Made by a program: the position numbers and the translations under genes. Of a DNA stretch of 43,932 bases, positions 1 to 31,300 are shown in pieces. Source of the DNA: Goodfellowiella coeruleoviolacea. Its GTDB lineage: Bacteria > Actinomycetota > Actinomycetes > Mycobacteriales > Pseudonocardiaceae. The DNA lies in the NCBI RefSeq assembly GCF_024171785.1, contig NZ_JAMTCK010000030.1:1-43932 (forward strand), written 5' to 3'. Position 1 is the first letter of the stretch. The number at the start of each line of letters is the position of its first letter. The notes beneath the pieces were generated by a model. It searched no databases and was not told where the DNA came from. It was given only the letters and a program-made list of their open reading frames with translations.

Positions 1-720
1 TGATCGGGCATTCGGTGGGTGAGCTGGCCGCCGCCGTGGTCGCGGGGGTGTGGTCGTTGGAGGACGCCTGCCGGGTGGTGACCGCCCGAGCCCGCCTCAT
101 GCAAGCACTCCCCGCCGGCGGGGCGATGCTGGCCGTGGACCGGCCGGTGATCGACGTGCCCGAGAGCATTTCGATTGCCGCGGTCAACAGTCCGACCTCG
201 ACTGTCCTTTCCGGACCGGAAGGCGAGATCGACGCGCTCGCCCAGAGGCTGGCTGAGTCTGGTGCGCGGGTGAAGCGGTTGCGGGTCTCGCACGCGTTCC
301 ACTCGGCGTTGATGGAACCCATGCTGGCCGACTTCGCCGCGGTGTTCGAGGACGTCGAGTTCCACGAACCGCGGATCCCGGTCATCACCACCAGCGGTGC
401 GGGCGGTGACATCACCACACCTCAGTACTGGGTGGATCAGGTTCGGGCCACGGTGTGTTTCGCCGACGCCGTGCGCGCCGCCATCGCCGACGGGGTGGAC
501 ACGTTCCTGGAGATCGGCCCGGACGCGGTGCTCACACCGATGGTGGCGGAGGTCGACGACACGGTTGTGGCGATCCCGGCCCAGCGCAAGGACCACGACC
601 AGCTCTTCGACGCGCTGGGCCGGATGTGGCAGCGTGGCTTCGATCCTGAGTGGACCGAGATCCTGCCGCGCGGCGCCCACGCCGACCTGCCCACCTACGC
701 CTTCCAACACCACACCTACT
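1..720 (+). repeat. AT repeat copy 1 (module M1)
   Basis: The AT segment from GHSVGE to the DLPTYAF end is nearly identical in DNA to 30223-30942 and highly similar to 34515-35225. Protein differences from the M7 copy are few (for example VID/VTD, LAQRLAE/IAETLRE, LFDAL/LHDAL). Similarity stops where M1 enters its DH and M7 its dimerisation element. This indicates recent recombination between modules of different genes. Confidence 0.85.
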
Positions 721-3700
721 GGCCGGGCCCGGCGCGCTCCACCGGCAACCTGGCCGCGGCTGGCCTGCGCGACACCGGCCACCCGATCCTGCAGGCCTGC
801 GTCCCCGCGGCCGACGGTGACCGCACGGTCTTCACCGGTGTCCTCGCCGCGGCCACCCACCCGTGGATCGCCGACCACCGGGTCCTCGACACGGTTCTCT
901 TCCCCGGCACCGGATTCGTTGAGCTGGCCCTGGCCGGTGGTGCCGCCCTCGACGCGCCCCGGCTCGTCGAACTCACGCTCAGCGCGCCGCTCGTGCTCAC
1001 CGGCGACGAGCGGCACCGCGTCCAGGTGGTCGTTGGCGCGGTGGACGAGCAGGGCGAGCGCACGGTTGCGATCTTCTCGGCGCCCGACGGTGCGGACGTC
1101 GCGGTCTGGACCAGGCACGCCACCGGTCGTCTCGGCGCGGCGTCGTCGGCCGCTCCGGTGCTGCCGTGGCCACCGAACGCGCCGGCGCTGGACGTGGACG
1201 GGTTCTACCCGGGGCTGATCGAGGCCGGATTCGACTACGGGCCGGCGTTCCGCGGCCTCACCCGTGCCTGGCGCGGTGACGGCGCGGTCTTCGCCGAGGT
1301 CACCCTCGACGAGGGGACCGGCGTCGACGGGTATGCCGTGCACCCCGCCCTGTTCGACGCCGCCCTGCACGCCATGGGCCTGCTCCGCGACGGCGTGCCC
1401 GCGACCCGACTCCCGTTCGCCTGGCACGGCGTTCAGGTGCACGCCACCGGCGCCCGCACCCTGCGCGTTGTGCTCACCGAGCAGTCCGACGGCTCGGTCG
1501 CACTGCTCGCGGCCGACGCCGAGGGCTCGCCCGTGGCCGAGATCGGCGAACTCGCGCTGCGCCCGGTCGGCCGCGACCAGCTGCTGCCCGTCGCGGGCGG
1601 TATCGGCGACGCGCTCTTCGAGGTCGACTGGCAGCCGCTGGACATCGTCGCCGACCCGGGCCGCACGACCGGCGCCTGCGCACTGGTCGGCGAGTGTCCG
1701 CCCGGCCTGGCCGACCAGTTGCGCCGCCACGCCACGGTCACCGAGCACGCGAGCCTGGACGAGGTCGGCGCTCCGGACACGGTGCTGGTCTGCTGCCCCG
1801 CGCACGGGGGCGATCCCGTCGTGGCGGCGCACGCCGCCGCCGAGTGGGGGCTCACCCTGCTGCGCGGCTGGCTGGCCGCCGACCGGCTCGCCAACAGCCG
1901 CCTGGTCGTGCTGGTCCGCGGCGGCCTGGCGCACGCCACGCTCGCGGGACTCGTGCGCACGGCGCAGACCGAGAACCCCGAGCGGATCCTGCTCGTGCAC
2001 CTGGCGGACGAGACGCTGCCGGTCGAGGCGCTGGCCACCGACGAGCCCGAGATCCTGGTGCGCGACGGCACGGCGCACCGGCGGAGGCTGGTCCGGGCCC
2101 GGCCGCCGCTGTCCCTGCCGGCCGGGCCGTGGCGGCTCGCCGCGGGCGATCGCGGCTCACTCGCCGATCTGCGGCTCGCCCCGGTCACCGAGGACCCCAG
2201 ACCGCTCGCGGCCGGCGAGGTGCGCCTGGCCGTGCGCGCCGCCGGCGTCAACTTCCGCGACGTGCTCATGGCCCTGAACATGTACCCCGGCGAGGGCGAG
2301 ATGGGCATCGAGGCCGCAGGCGTGGTCACCGAAGTGGCCGACGACGTCACCTGGCCGCGCGTGGGTGACCGCGTGTTCGGCATGGTCAGTGGTGCGTTCG
2401 GGGACAGCGCGACCGCCGACGCCCGCTCGCTGGCCCCGGTCCCGGCCGGCTGGTCGAGTGAGACCGCCGCGGCCGTGCCCATCGCCTTTCTCACCGCCTG
2501 GTACGCCCTTGTCGACGTCGCCGCGGTCAGGCCGGGGGAGCGCGTCCTGGTGCACGCCGCGGCCGGCGGCGTCGGCTCGGCCGCCGTGCAGATCGCGCGG
2601 CTGCTCGGCGCCGAGGTCTTCGCCACGGCCAGCCCAGGCAAGCACGACCACCTCCGCTCGGCCGGCCTCGACGACGACCACATCTGCTCGTCGCGCACGC
2701 TCGACTTCGCCGCCGAGATCCTGGCCGCGACCGGTGGGCAGGGCGTCGACGTGGTCGTCAACTCGCTGGCGGGCGGCTTCATCGAGGCCTCGCTGGACAC
2801 GCTGCCGCGCGGCGGCCGGTTCGTGGAACTCGGCAAGACCGACCCGCGCGACCCCGACGTGGTCGCGGCCGTCCACACGGGAGTCCGCTACGCGCACTTC
2901 GACCTGGGCGACGTGCGGCCCGACCGGATCGCCGAGCTGCTGGCCGAGTTCCGCGCCCACTTCGACACCGGTGCGCTCACCCCGCCGCCGCACACGGTCT
3001 GGGACGTCACGCACGCACCGGACGCGTTCCGCGCGCTGAGCCAGGCCACCATCGTCGGCAAGGCCGTGCTGCGGCTGGGTCCGCTCTTCGAGCCGGACGA
3101 GACCGTGCTCGTCACCGGCGGCACGGGCTCGCTCGGCCGCCTGGTCGCCCGCCACCTCGCCCGCCGGCACGGCGCCCGCCACCTGACGCTGGTCAGCCGC
3201 GGCGGCGGGCAGCGACCCGACCTCGACGAGCTGCGCGCCGAGCTGGCCGAGGTGGGCGCCGAACTCACCGTGGCCGCCTGCGACGTGGCCGATCCAGCCG
3301 ACCTCGACCGCCTGCTGCGGGCGCAGCACCGCCTCGCGGGCGTGGTGCACGCGGCCGGGGTCGTCGACGACGGCGTGGTGGCCTCGCTCGACCCGGCCCG
3401 CCTCGCGCCGGTGCTGCGGCCCAAGGTGGACGGCGCCTGGAACCTGCACCGGCTGACCACCGGGCTCAAGGTGTTCGCCCTGTTCTCCTCGGCGTCGGCG
3501 GCGTTCGGCAACGCGGGCCAGGGCAACTACGCGGCGGCCAACGCGTTCCTCGACGCGCTCGCCGAGCACCGGCGCGCCCAGGGACTGCCGGCCGTCTCAC
3601 TCGCGTGGGGTCCCTGGGAGCAGGCGGACGGCATGGCCGCGGCGCTGGGTGCCGACGACCGCCGCCGAATGCGCCGGCTCGGTGTCGAGCCGCTCACCCC

Positions 3701-4160
3701 CGAGCGCGGCCTGGCGCTGTTCGACGCGGGACTCGGGGCTGAGCCGCCGGTTCTGGTCACGGCCCGGCTCGACCTGGCCGGCCTGCGGCGGCGGGAGCGG
3801 GACGTGCACCCGCTGCTGCGCGCGCTGGTCACGCCGGCGCCGCGCCGGGCGGCGGCGGAGACCGCGGCGCCGGAGCGGAACTGGGCGGACCGGCTGGCCG
3901 GGCTGGCACCGGCCGAGCGGACCCATCTGCTCACCGAACTGGTCCGCGCCGAGGCCGCGGCCGTGCTCGGGCACGCCTCGGGCGCCGACGTCGACCCCGC
4001 GCAGGCCTTCAGCGAGCAGGGCTTCGACTCGCTCACCTCGGTGGAGTTGCGCAACCGGCTCCGCGCGGCCACCGGCGCCGCGCTCGCGCCCGCCGTCGTC
4101 TTCGACGAGCCCACCCCGCAGGCCCTGGCCGCGCACCTGCTCGCCCGGCTGGCACCCGCC
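3..4160 (+). other. PKS module M1 (partial): AT(malonyl)-DH-ER-KR(B)-ACP, fully reducing
   Basis: AT: nucleophile Ser codon at 12-14 in GHSVGE, and HAFH at 291-302, the malonyl-CoA signature. DH: catalytic His codon 876-878 in DHRVLDTVLFPGTG, catalytic Asp codon 1356-1358 in HPALFDAALH. ER: NADPH-binding AAAGGVGSAAVQ near 2555-2590, and the ALNMYPG segment carries the Tyr that correlates with 2S products in family studies (cryptic here because the unit is malonyl). KR: GGTGSLG nucleotide-binding loop near 3117-3137, VDD in place of LDD, no Trp before the active Tyr (codon 3528-3530), so B-type. ACP: phosphopantetheine Ser codon 4029-4031 in QGFDSLTSVEL. The KS that belongs to this module is outside the window. 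Confidence 0.92.
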
Positions 4161-4409
4161 GAGCAGGATCCCAGCACGGCGCTGCTGCGTGGCCTGGACG
4201 CCCTGGAACCCGCACTGGAGGCCGTCACCGCGGCCGGCGGCACCCAGCACGAGGTGGCCGAGCGGCTGCGCCGGATGCTGCGGCGCCTGCACACCACCAG
4301 CACCCCGTCGGCCCAGCAGGTGGCCGATCTGGACGACGCCAGCACCGACGAGGTCCTGGCCTTCATCGACAGCGAGTTCGGCGATCTGGCCGAGGACGGA
4401 GCCGAGTAG
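3..4409 (+). CDS. Type I modular PKS subunit, 5'-truncated by the window (gene 1; AT-DH-ER-KR-ACP plus C-terminal docking)
   Basis: The reading frame is open at the left edge, and codon 3-5 already falls inside an acyltransferase just before its GHSVGE motif, so the KS and any earlier modules lie upstream. 1468 codons are visible. Domain order is AT (to about 720), DH (780-1580), ER (2110-3080), KR (3095-3620), ACP (3880-4160) and a C-terminal docking region (4165-4406). The docking region has a leucine-rich dimerising helix and ends in the acidic motif TDEVLAFIDSEFG. All reductive domains look intact, so this subunit should add a malonyl unit and reduce the beta-keto group fully to CH2. The chain is then handed on, most simply to the gene 2 product. 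The gene ends in TAG at 4407-4409. Only the codon GCC separates that stop from a relic ORF in the same frame. The family assignment is certain; the upstream extent is unknown. Confidence 0.97.
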   Translation: MGHSVGELAAAVVAGVWSLEDACRVVTARARLMQALPAGGAMLAVDRPVIDVPESISIAAVNSPTSTVLSGPEGEIDALAQRLAESGARVKRLRVSHAFHSALMEPMLADFAAVFEDVEFHEPRIPVITTSGAGGDITTPQYWVDQVRATVCFADAVRAAIADGVDTFLEIGPDAVLTPMVAEVDDTVVAIPAQRKDHDQLFDALGRMWQRGFDPEWTEILPRGAHADLPTYAFQHHTYWPGPARSTGNLAAAGLRDTGHPILQACVPAADGDRTVFTGVLAAATHPWIADHRVLDTVLFPGTGFVELALAGGAALDAPRLVELTLSAPLVLTGDERHRVQVVVGAVDEQGERTVAIFSAPDGADVAVWTRHATGRLGAASSAAPVLPWPPNAPALDVDGFYPGLIEAGFDYGPAFRGLTRAWRGDGAVFAEVTLDEGTGVDGYAVHPALFDAALHAMGLLRDGVPATRLPFAWHGVQVHATGARTLRVVLTEQSDGSVALLAADAEGSPVAEIGELALRPVGRDQLLPVAGGIGDALFEVDWQPLDIVADPGRTTGACALVGECPPGLADQLRRHATVTEHASLDEVGAPDTVLVCCPAHGGDPVVAAHAAAEWGLTLLRGWLAADRLANSRLVVLVRGGLAHATLAGLVRTAQTENPERILLVHLADETLPVEALATDEPEILVRDGTAHRRRLVRARPPLSLPAGPWRLAAGDRGSLADLRLAPVTEDPRPLAAGEVRLAVRAAGVNFRDVLMALNMYPGEGEMGIEAAGVVTEVADDVTWPRVGDRVFGMVSGAFGDSATADARSLAPVPAGWSSETAAAVPIAFLTAWYALVDVAAVRPGERVLVHAAAGGVGSAAVQIARLLGAEVFATASPGKHDHLRSAGLDDDHICSSRTLDFAAEILAATGGQGVDVVVNSLAGGFIEASLDTLPRGGRFVELGKTDPRDPDVVAAVHTGVRYAHFDLGDVRPDRIAELLAEFRAHFDTGALTPPPHTVWDVTHAPDAFRALSQATIVGKAVLRLGPLFEPDETVLVTGGTGSLGRLVARHLARRHGARHLTLVSRGGGQRPDLDELRAELAEVGAELTVAACDVADPADLDRLLRAQHRLAGVVHAAGVVDDGVVASLDPARLAPVLRPKVDGAWNLHRLTTGLKVFALFSSASAAFGNAGQGNYAAANAFLDALAEHRRAQGLPAVSLAWGPWEQADGMAAALGADDRRRMRRLGVEPLTPERGLALFDAGLGAEPPVLVTARLDLAGLRRRERDVHPLLRALVTPAPRRAAAETAAPERNWADRLAGLAPAERTHLLTELVRAEAAAVLGHASGADVDPAQAFSEQGFDSLTSVELRNRLRAATGAALAPAVVFDEPTPQALAAHLLARLAPAEQDPSTALLRGLDALEPALEAVTAAGGTQHEVAERLRRMLRRLHTTSTPSAQQVADLDDASTDEVLAFIDSEFGDLAEDGAE
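4359..4376 (+). repeat. Tail repeat in gene 1, matched in the relic ORF at 4530-4547
   Basis: An 18-base exact match encoding AFIDSE lies in the C-terminal docking end of gene 1 and again in the relic ORF. A second shared run, GCACCGACGAGG, precedes it at 4342-4353 and 4504-4515; the spacing differs by nine bases (three codons). Confidence 0.85.
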
Positions 4410-4412
4410 GCC

Positions 4413-4581
4413 GTGGCCACTGACGAACGCGTCGCCCAGCACCTCGGGGCGGTGCCGCCCGCCGTGCGGGCGGAGCTGTCCACTGTGGACCTCACGGGCG
4501 CGGGCACCGACGAGGCCCCGGCCCGCATCGCCTTCATCGACAGCGAGCGCGGCGCTCCCGCGGAGAACGGAGGGGAACAAC

Positions 4582-4592
<11 letters not shown>
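4413..4592 (+). pseudogene. 59-codon relic ORF joining a PKS N-terminus to a PKS C-terminus
   Basis: A GTG-initiated ORF begins one codon after the gene 1 stop, in the same frame as gene 1, and ends in TGA at 4590-4592, eight bases past the gene 2 start at 4582. Its first nine residues, ATDERVAQ after the start, are those of gene 2; the DNA matches over 27 bases with two silent differences. Its distal half (GTDE, then AFIDSERG, then AEN) resembles the C-terminal docking end of gene 1 (STDE, then AFIDSEFG, then AED) and shares an exact 18-base run with it. No KS, AT or ACP sequence lies between the two ends. The simplest readings are an internally deleted PKS gene or a duplicated gene boundary. 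It may still be translated and could couple gene 1 to gene 2. A GGAG lies 11 bases upstream of its GTG. Independent function is unlikely because most of the N-terminal coiled coil is missing. Confidence 0.7.
4569..4575 (+). promoter_or_regulatory. Ribosome binding site of gene 2
   Basis: GGAGGGG lies six bases before the GTG at 4582. It fixes the gene 2 start, because the frame is open far upstream (to 3649) but that extension only shadows gene 1 coding sequence. The site lies inside the 3' end of the relic ORF. Confidence 0.8.
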
Positions 4593-16704
<12,112 letters not shown>

Positions 16705-16724
16705 CGCGTACCAGCCCGACCAGC

Positions 16725-16729
16725 GGGAG
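16725..16729 (+). promoter_or_regulatory. Ribosome binding site of gene 3
   Basis: GGGAG lies eight bases before the ATG at 16738. The whole gap between genes 2 and 3 is 33 bp and holds nothing else I can recognise. Confidence 0.7.
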
Positions 16730-16737
16730 CGAGCCCC

Positions 16738-28233
<11,496 letters not shown>

Positions 28234-28391
28234 CCCGGGGGCAGGCCACCCCGATCGTAGGGGTGGCCACCCGGACTTTGCGGGGGTCCGGTGCAGTAGC
28301 GCCACCCCTAGCCTCGACGCGACAGCCATCCGTCGCGCCCGCCCGGCCACCGGCGGGCGCGACGACTGGTGCCACCGGAATGGGAGCGGCC
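28234..28391 (+). promoter_or_regulatory. 158-bp intergenic region with three inverted repeats before gene 4
   Basis: This is the only long non-coding gap. It holds, in order: a perfect 9-bp inverted repeat (28244-28252 with 28260-28268, 7-base loop); a 10-bp repeat pairing TAGGGGTGGC at 28258-28267 with its complement at 28301-28310, which overlaps and competes with the first; a 6-bp repeat inside it (28271-28276 with 28286-28291); and a perfect 13-bp GC-rich inverted repeat (28331-28343 with 28352-28364, 8-base loop), 27 bases before the gene 4 ATG. I see no convincing -10/-35 pair and no T tract. It could be a terminator plus new leader, an operator or an attenuator. The repeats are directly visible; the role is inference. 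Confidence 0.6.
28382..28386 (+). promoter_or_regulatory. Ribosome binding site of gene 4, choosing ATG 28392
   Basis: GGGAG lies five bases before the ATG at 28392. Upstream in-frame starts exist: ATG 28380 has only a weak GGA next to it, and GTG 28263 has AGGG touching the start codon and lies inside a hairpin arm. The 28392 start also gives a docking coiled coil of usual length. Confidence 0.75.
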
Positions 28392-31300
28392 ATGGATTCT
28401 GCGGCGGGCTCGGAAGTCTCCGTCACCGAAGCGGTCAACGCGCTACGGGCATCCCTGCTGGAAAACGAGCGCCTGCGCAAGCAGAACCAGAAGCTGCTGG
28501 CCGCGGCGGCCGAGCCGATCGCCGTGGTCGGCATGGCCGGCCGCTACCCGGCCGGGGCCAACGACCTCGACGGCCTGTGGCGGCTGCTGCTCGACGAGAC
28601 CGACGCCATGACCGAGCCGCCGACCAACCGCGGCTGGGAGCTGTGGAACTCCAGCATCGACGGCGTTGGCGCGTTCCTCGACGACATCGCCGGTTTCGAC
28701 GCGGCGTTCTTCGGCATCTCCCCGCGCGAGGCCGTCTCGATGGACCCGCAGCAGCGGGTGCTGCTGGAGGCGGTCTGGGCGGCGCTGGAGAACGCGGCCA
28801 TCGTGCCGTCCTCGTTGCGGGGCAGCCGCACCGGCGTCTTCGTGGGCGGCACCCCGCAGGAGTACGGCGCGCTGCTCACCCGCTCACCCGAACTCAACGA
28901 CGGGTACGGCGTCACCGGCGTCCCGGCCAGTGTGCTCTCCGGCCGCGTCTCCTACGTCCTCGGCCTGGAGGGGCCGACGCTCACCGTTGACACGGCGTGC
29001 TCGTCGTCGTTGGTCGCGCTGCACCTGGCCGTGCAGTCGCTGCGCAACGGCGAGTGCGACCTGGCCCTCGGCGCGGGCGTGCTGCTGCTCTCCTCGCCGG
29101 CCATCTGGGACGAGTTCGCCCGACAGCGGGGGCTCGCGGGCGACGGCCGGTGCAAGTCGTTCGCGGACACCGCCGACGGCACGGGCTGGGGCGAGGGTGT
29201 CGGCGTCCTGGTGCTGGAGCGGCTGTCCGACGCACGGCGCAACGGCCACCAGATCCTGGCCCTGCTGCGCGGCTCGGCCGTCAACTCCGACGGCGCCTCG
29301 AACGGTCTCACCGCGCCGAACGGCCCGTCCCAGCAGCGGGTGATCCGGGCGGCACTCGCCAACGCCGGACTGACACCGTCCGATGTGGACGTCGTGGAGG
29401 CGCACGGCACCGGAACCAAGCTGGGCGATCCCATCGAGGCGCAGGCCGTCCTCGCCACCTACGGCCAGCAGCGCGAGCGGCCCCTGCTGCTGGGGTCGAT
29501 CAAGTCCAACATCGGCCACCTGCAAGCCGCCGCGGGCGTCACCAGCGTCATCAAGGTGATCCTGTCGCTGCGACACGGGGTGGTCCCGGCGTCGCTGCAC
29601 ATCGAGACGCCGAGCCGTGAGGTCGACTGGACGGCCGGCTCGGTCGAACTGGTGACGTCGGCGCGACCCTGGCCGGCAACCGGCCGCCCGTGGCGGGCGG
29701 GCGTGTCGTCGTTCGGCATCAGCGGCACGAACGCACACGTGATCGTGGAACAGGCGCCACCGGCGGCCGAGCCCGAGCCCCGCCGCGCCGACGTCACCGG
29801 GCTGCCACTCGTGGTGTCGGCGCGCTCGCGGGCCGCGCTGGACGCTCAGCTCGCCCGCCTGGACACCTGGCTGGCCACCCACCCGGACGTGCCGGCCGTG
29901 GATGTGCTGTGGACGGCGGCCACCGGACGCGCCGCACTCGAACACCGCGCCTACCGCCTCGGCCTCGACCAACCCTGGCAGACAGGACTCGAACCCGGAC
30001 AGGGCGGCATCGGTCTGCTGTTCACCGGCCAGGGCTCCCAACACCCCGACATGGGCACCCACCCGTTGCTCGCCGAGGAGTACGCGCGGGTGAAGGCCCT
30101 GTTCGACCCCGCTGTCTTCGAGGGTGACCCGGATTCGACGGGGGTGGCTCAGCCCGCGGTGTTCGCGTTGCAGATCGCGTTGTGGACCCTGTGGGAGTCC
30201 TGGGGTCTGCGGCCGGATCGGCTGATCGGGCATTCGGTGGGTGAGCTGGCTGCCGCCGTGGTCGCGGGGATCTGGTCGCTGGAGGACGCCTGCCGGGTGG
30301 TGACCGCCCGAGCCCGCCTCATGCAGGCACTCCCCGCCGGCGGGGCGATGCTGGCCGTGGACCGACCGGTCACCGACGTGCCCGAGAGCATTTCGATCGC
30401 CGCGGTCAACAGCCCCACCTCCACTGTCCTTTCCGGACCGGAGGCCGAGATCGACGCGATCGCCGAGACACTGCGGGAGTCCGGCGCGCGGGTGAAGCGA
30501 CTGCGGGTCTCGCACGCGTTCCACTCGGCGTTGATGGAGCCGATGCTGGCTGACTTCGCCGCGGTGTTCGAGGACGTCGAGTTCCACGAGCCCCGGATCC
30601 CGGTCATCACCACCAGCGGCGCGGGCGGCGACATCACCACACCCCAGTACTGGGTGGACCAGGTGCGTGCCACGGTGTGTTTCGCCGACGCCGTGCGCGC
30701 CGCGATCACCGACGGGGTGGACACGTTCCTGGAGATCGGCCCCGACGCCGTCCTGACACCGATGGTGGCGGAGGTCGACGACACCGTCGTGGCGATCCCG
30801 GCCCAGCGCAAGGACCACGACCAGCTCCACGACGCGCTGGGCCGGATGTGGCAGCGCGGCTTCGATCCTGAGTGGACCGAGATCCTGCCGCGCGGCGTCC
30901 ACGCCGACCTGCCCACCTACGCCTTCGAACACCGTCCCTACTGGGTCACCCTCGCCGCCGAGGACGACAGGGTCGACCCCGCCGACGCCGAGCTGTGGCA
31001 GGCCATCGAGTCCGGTGACGTGGCCGCGCTCGCGGCCGAGCTGGGCATTCCCGACCAGCCCCTCACCACGGTGGTCCCGGCCCTCTCCGCCTGGCGCGCC
31101 CGCCGCCACCAGCGCGCGGTGAGCGATTCCTGGCGCTACCACCTCGTGTGGAAACCGGTCCCGACCGCGGGCGCGCCCGCGCCGACCGGCCGCTGGCTGA
31201 TCGTGGTCCCCGAGGGCGTTGACGCCTCGCCCGTTGCCGAGGCACTGGCCGGCGCCGCGGTGGACACCCTGGTCGCGACCGGCGACTGGGCCGACCGGCT

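Noticed and set aside
3649-4581. ATG 3649 as the start of gene 2
   Set aside because: This extension overlaps the KR-ACP end of gene 1 in another frame and is Arg/Pro-rich low-complexity protein. A strong GGAGGGG precedes GTG 4582, where the docking coiled coil begins.
28331-28364. The 13-bp stem as a classic rho-independent terminator
   Set aside because: No T tract follows and the stem sits 27 bases before a start codon. It is kept only as part of a possible leader structure.
28263-28391. GTG 28263 or ATG 28380 as the start of gene 4
   Set aside because: GTG 28263 lies in a hairpin arm with no spacing to its AGGG and adds a 43-residue low-complexity extension. ATG 28380 has only a weak RBS. 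ATG 28392 has GGGAG at five bases and gives a normal docking N-terminus.
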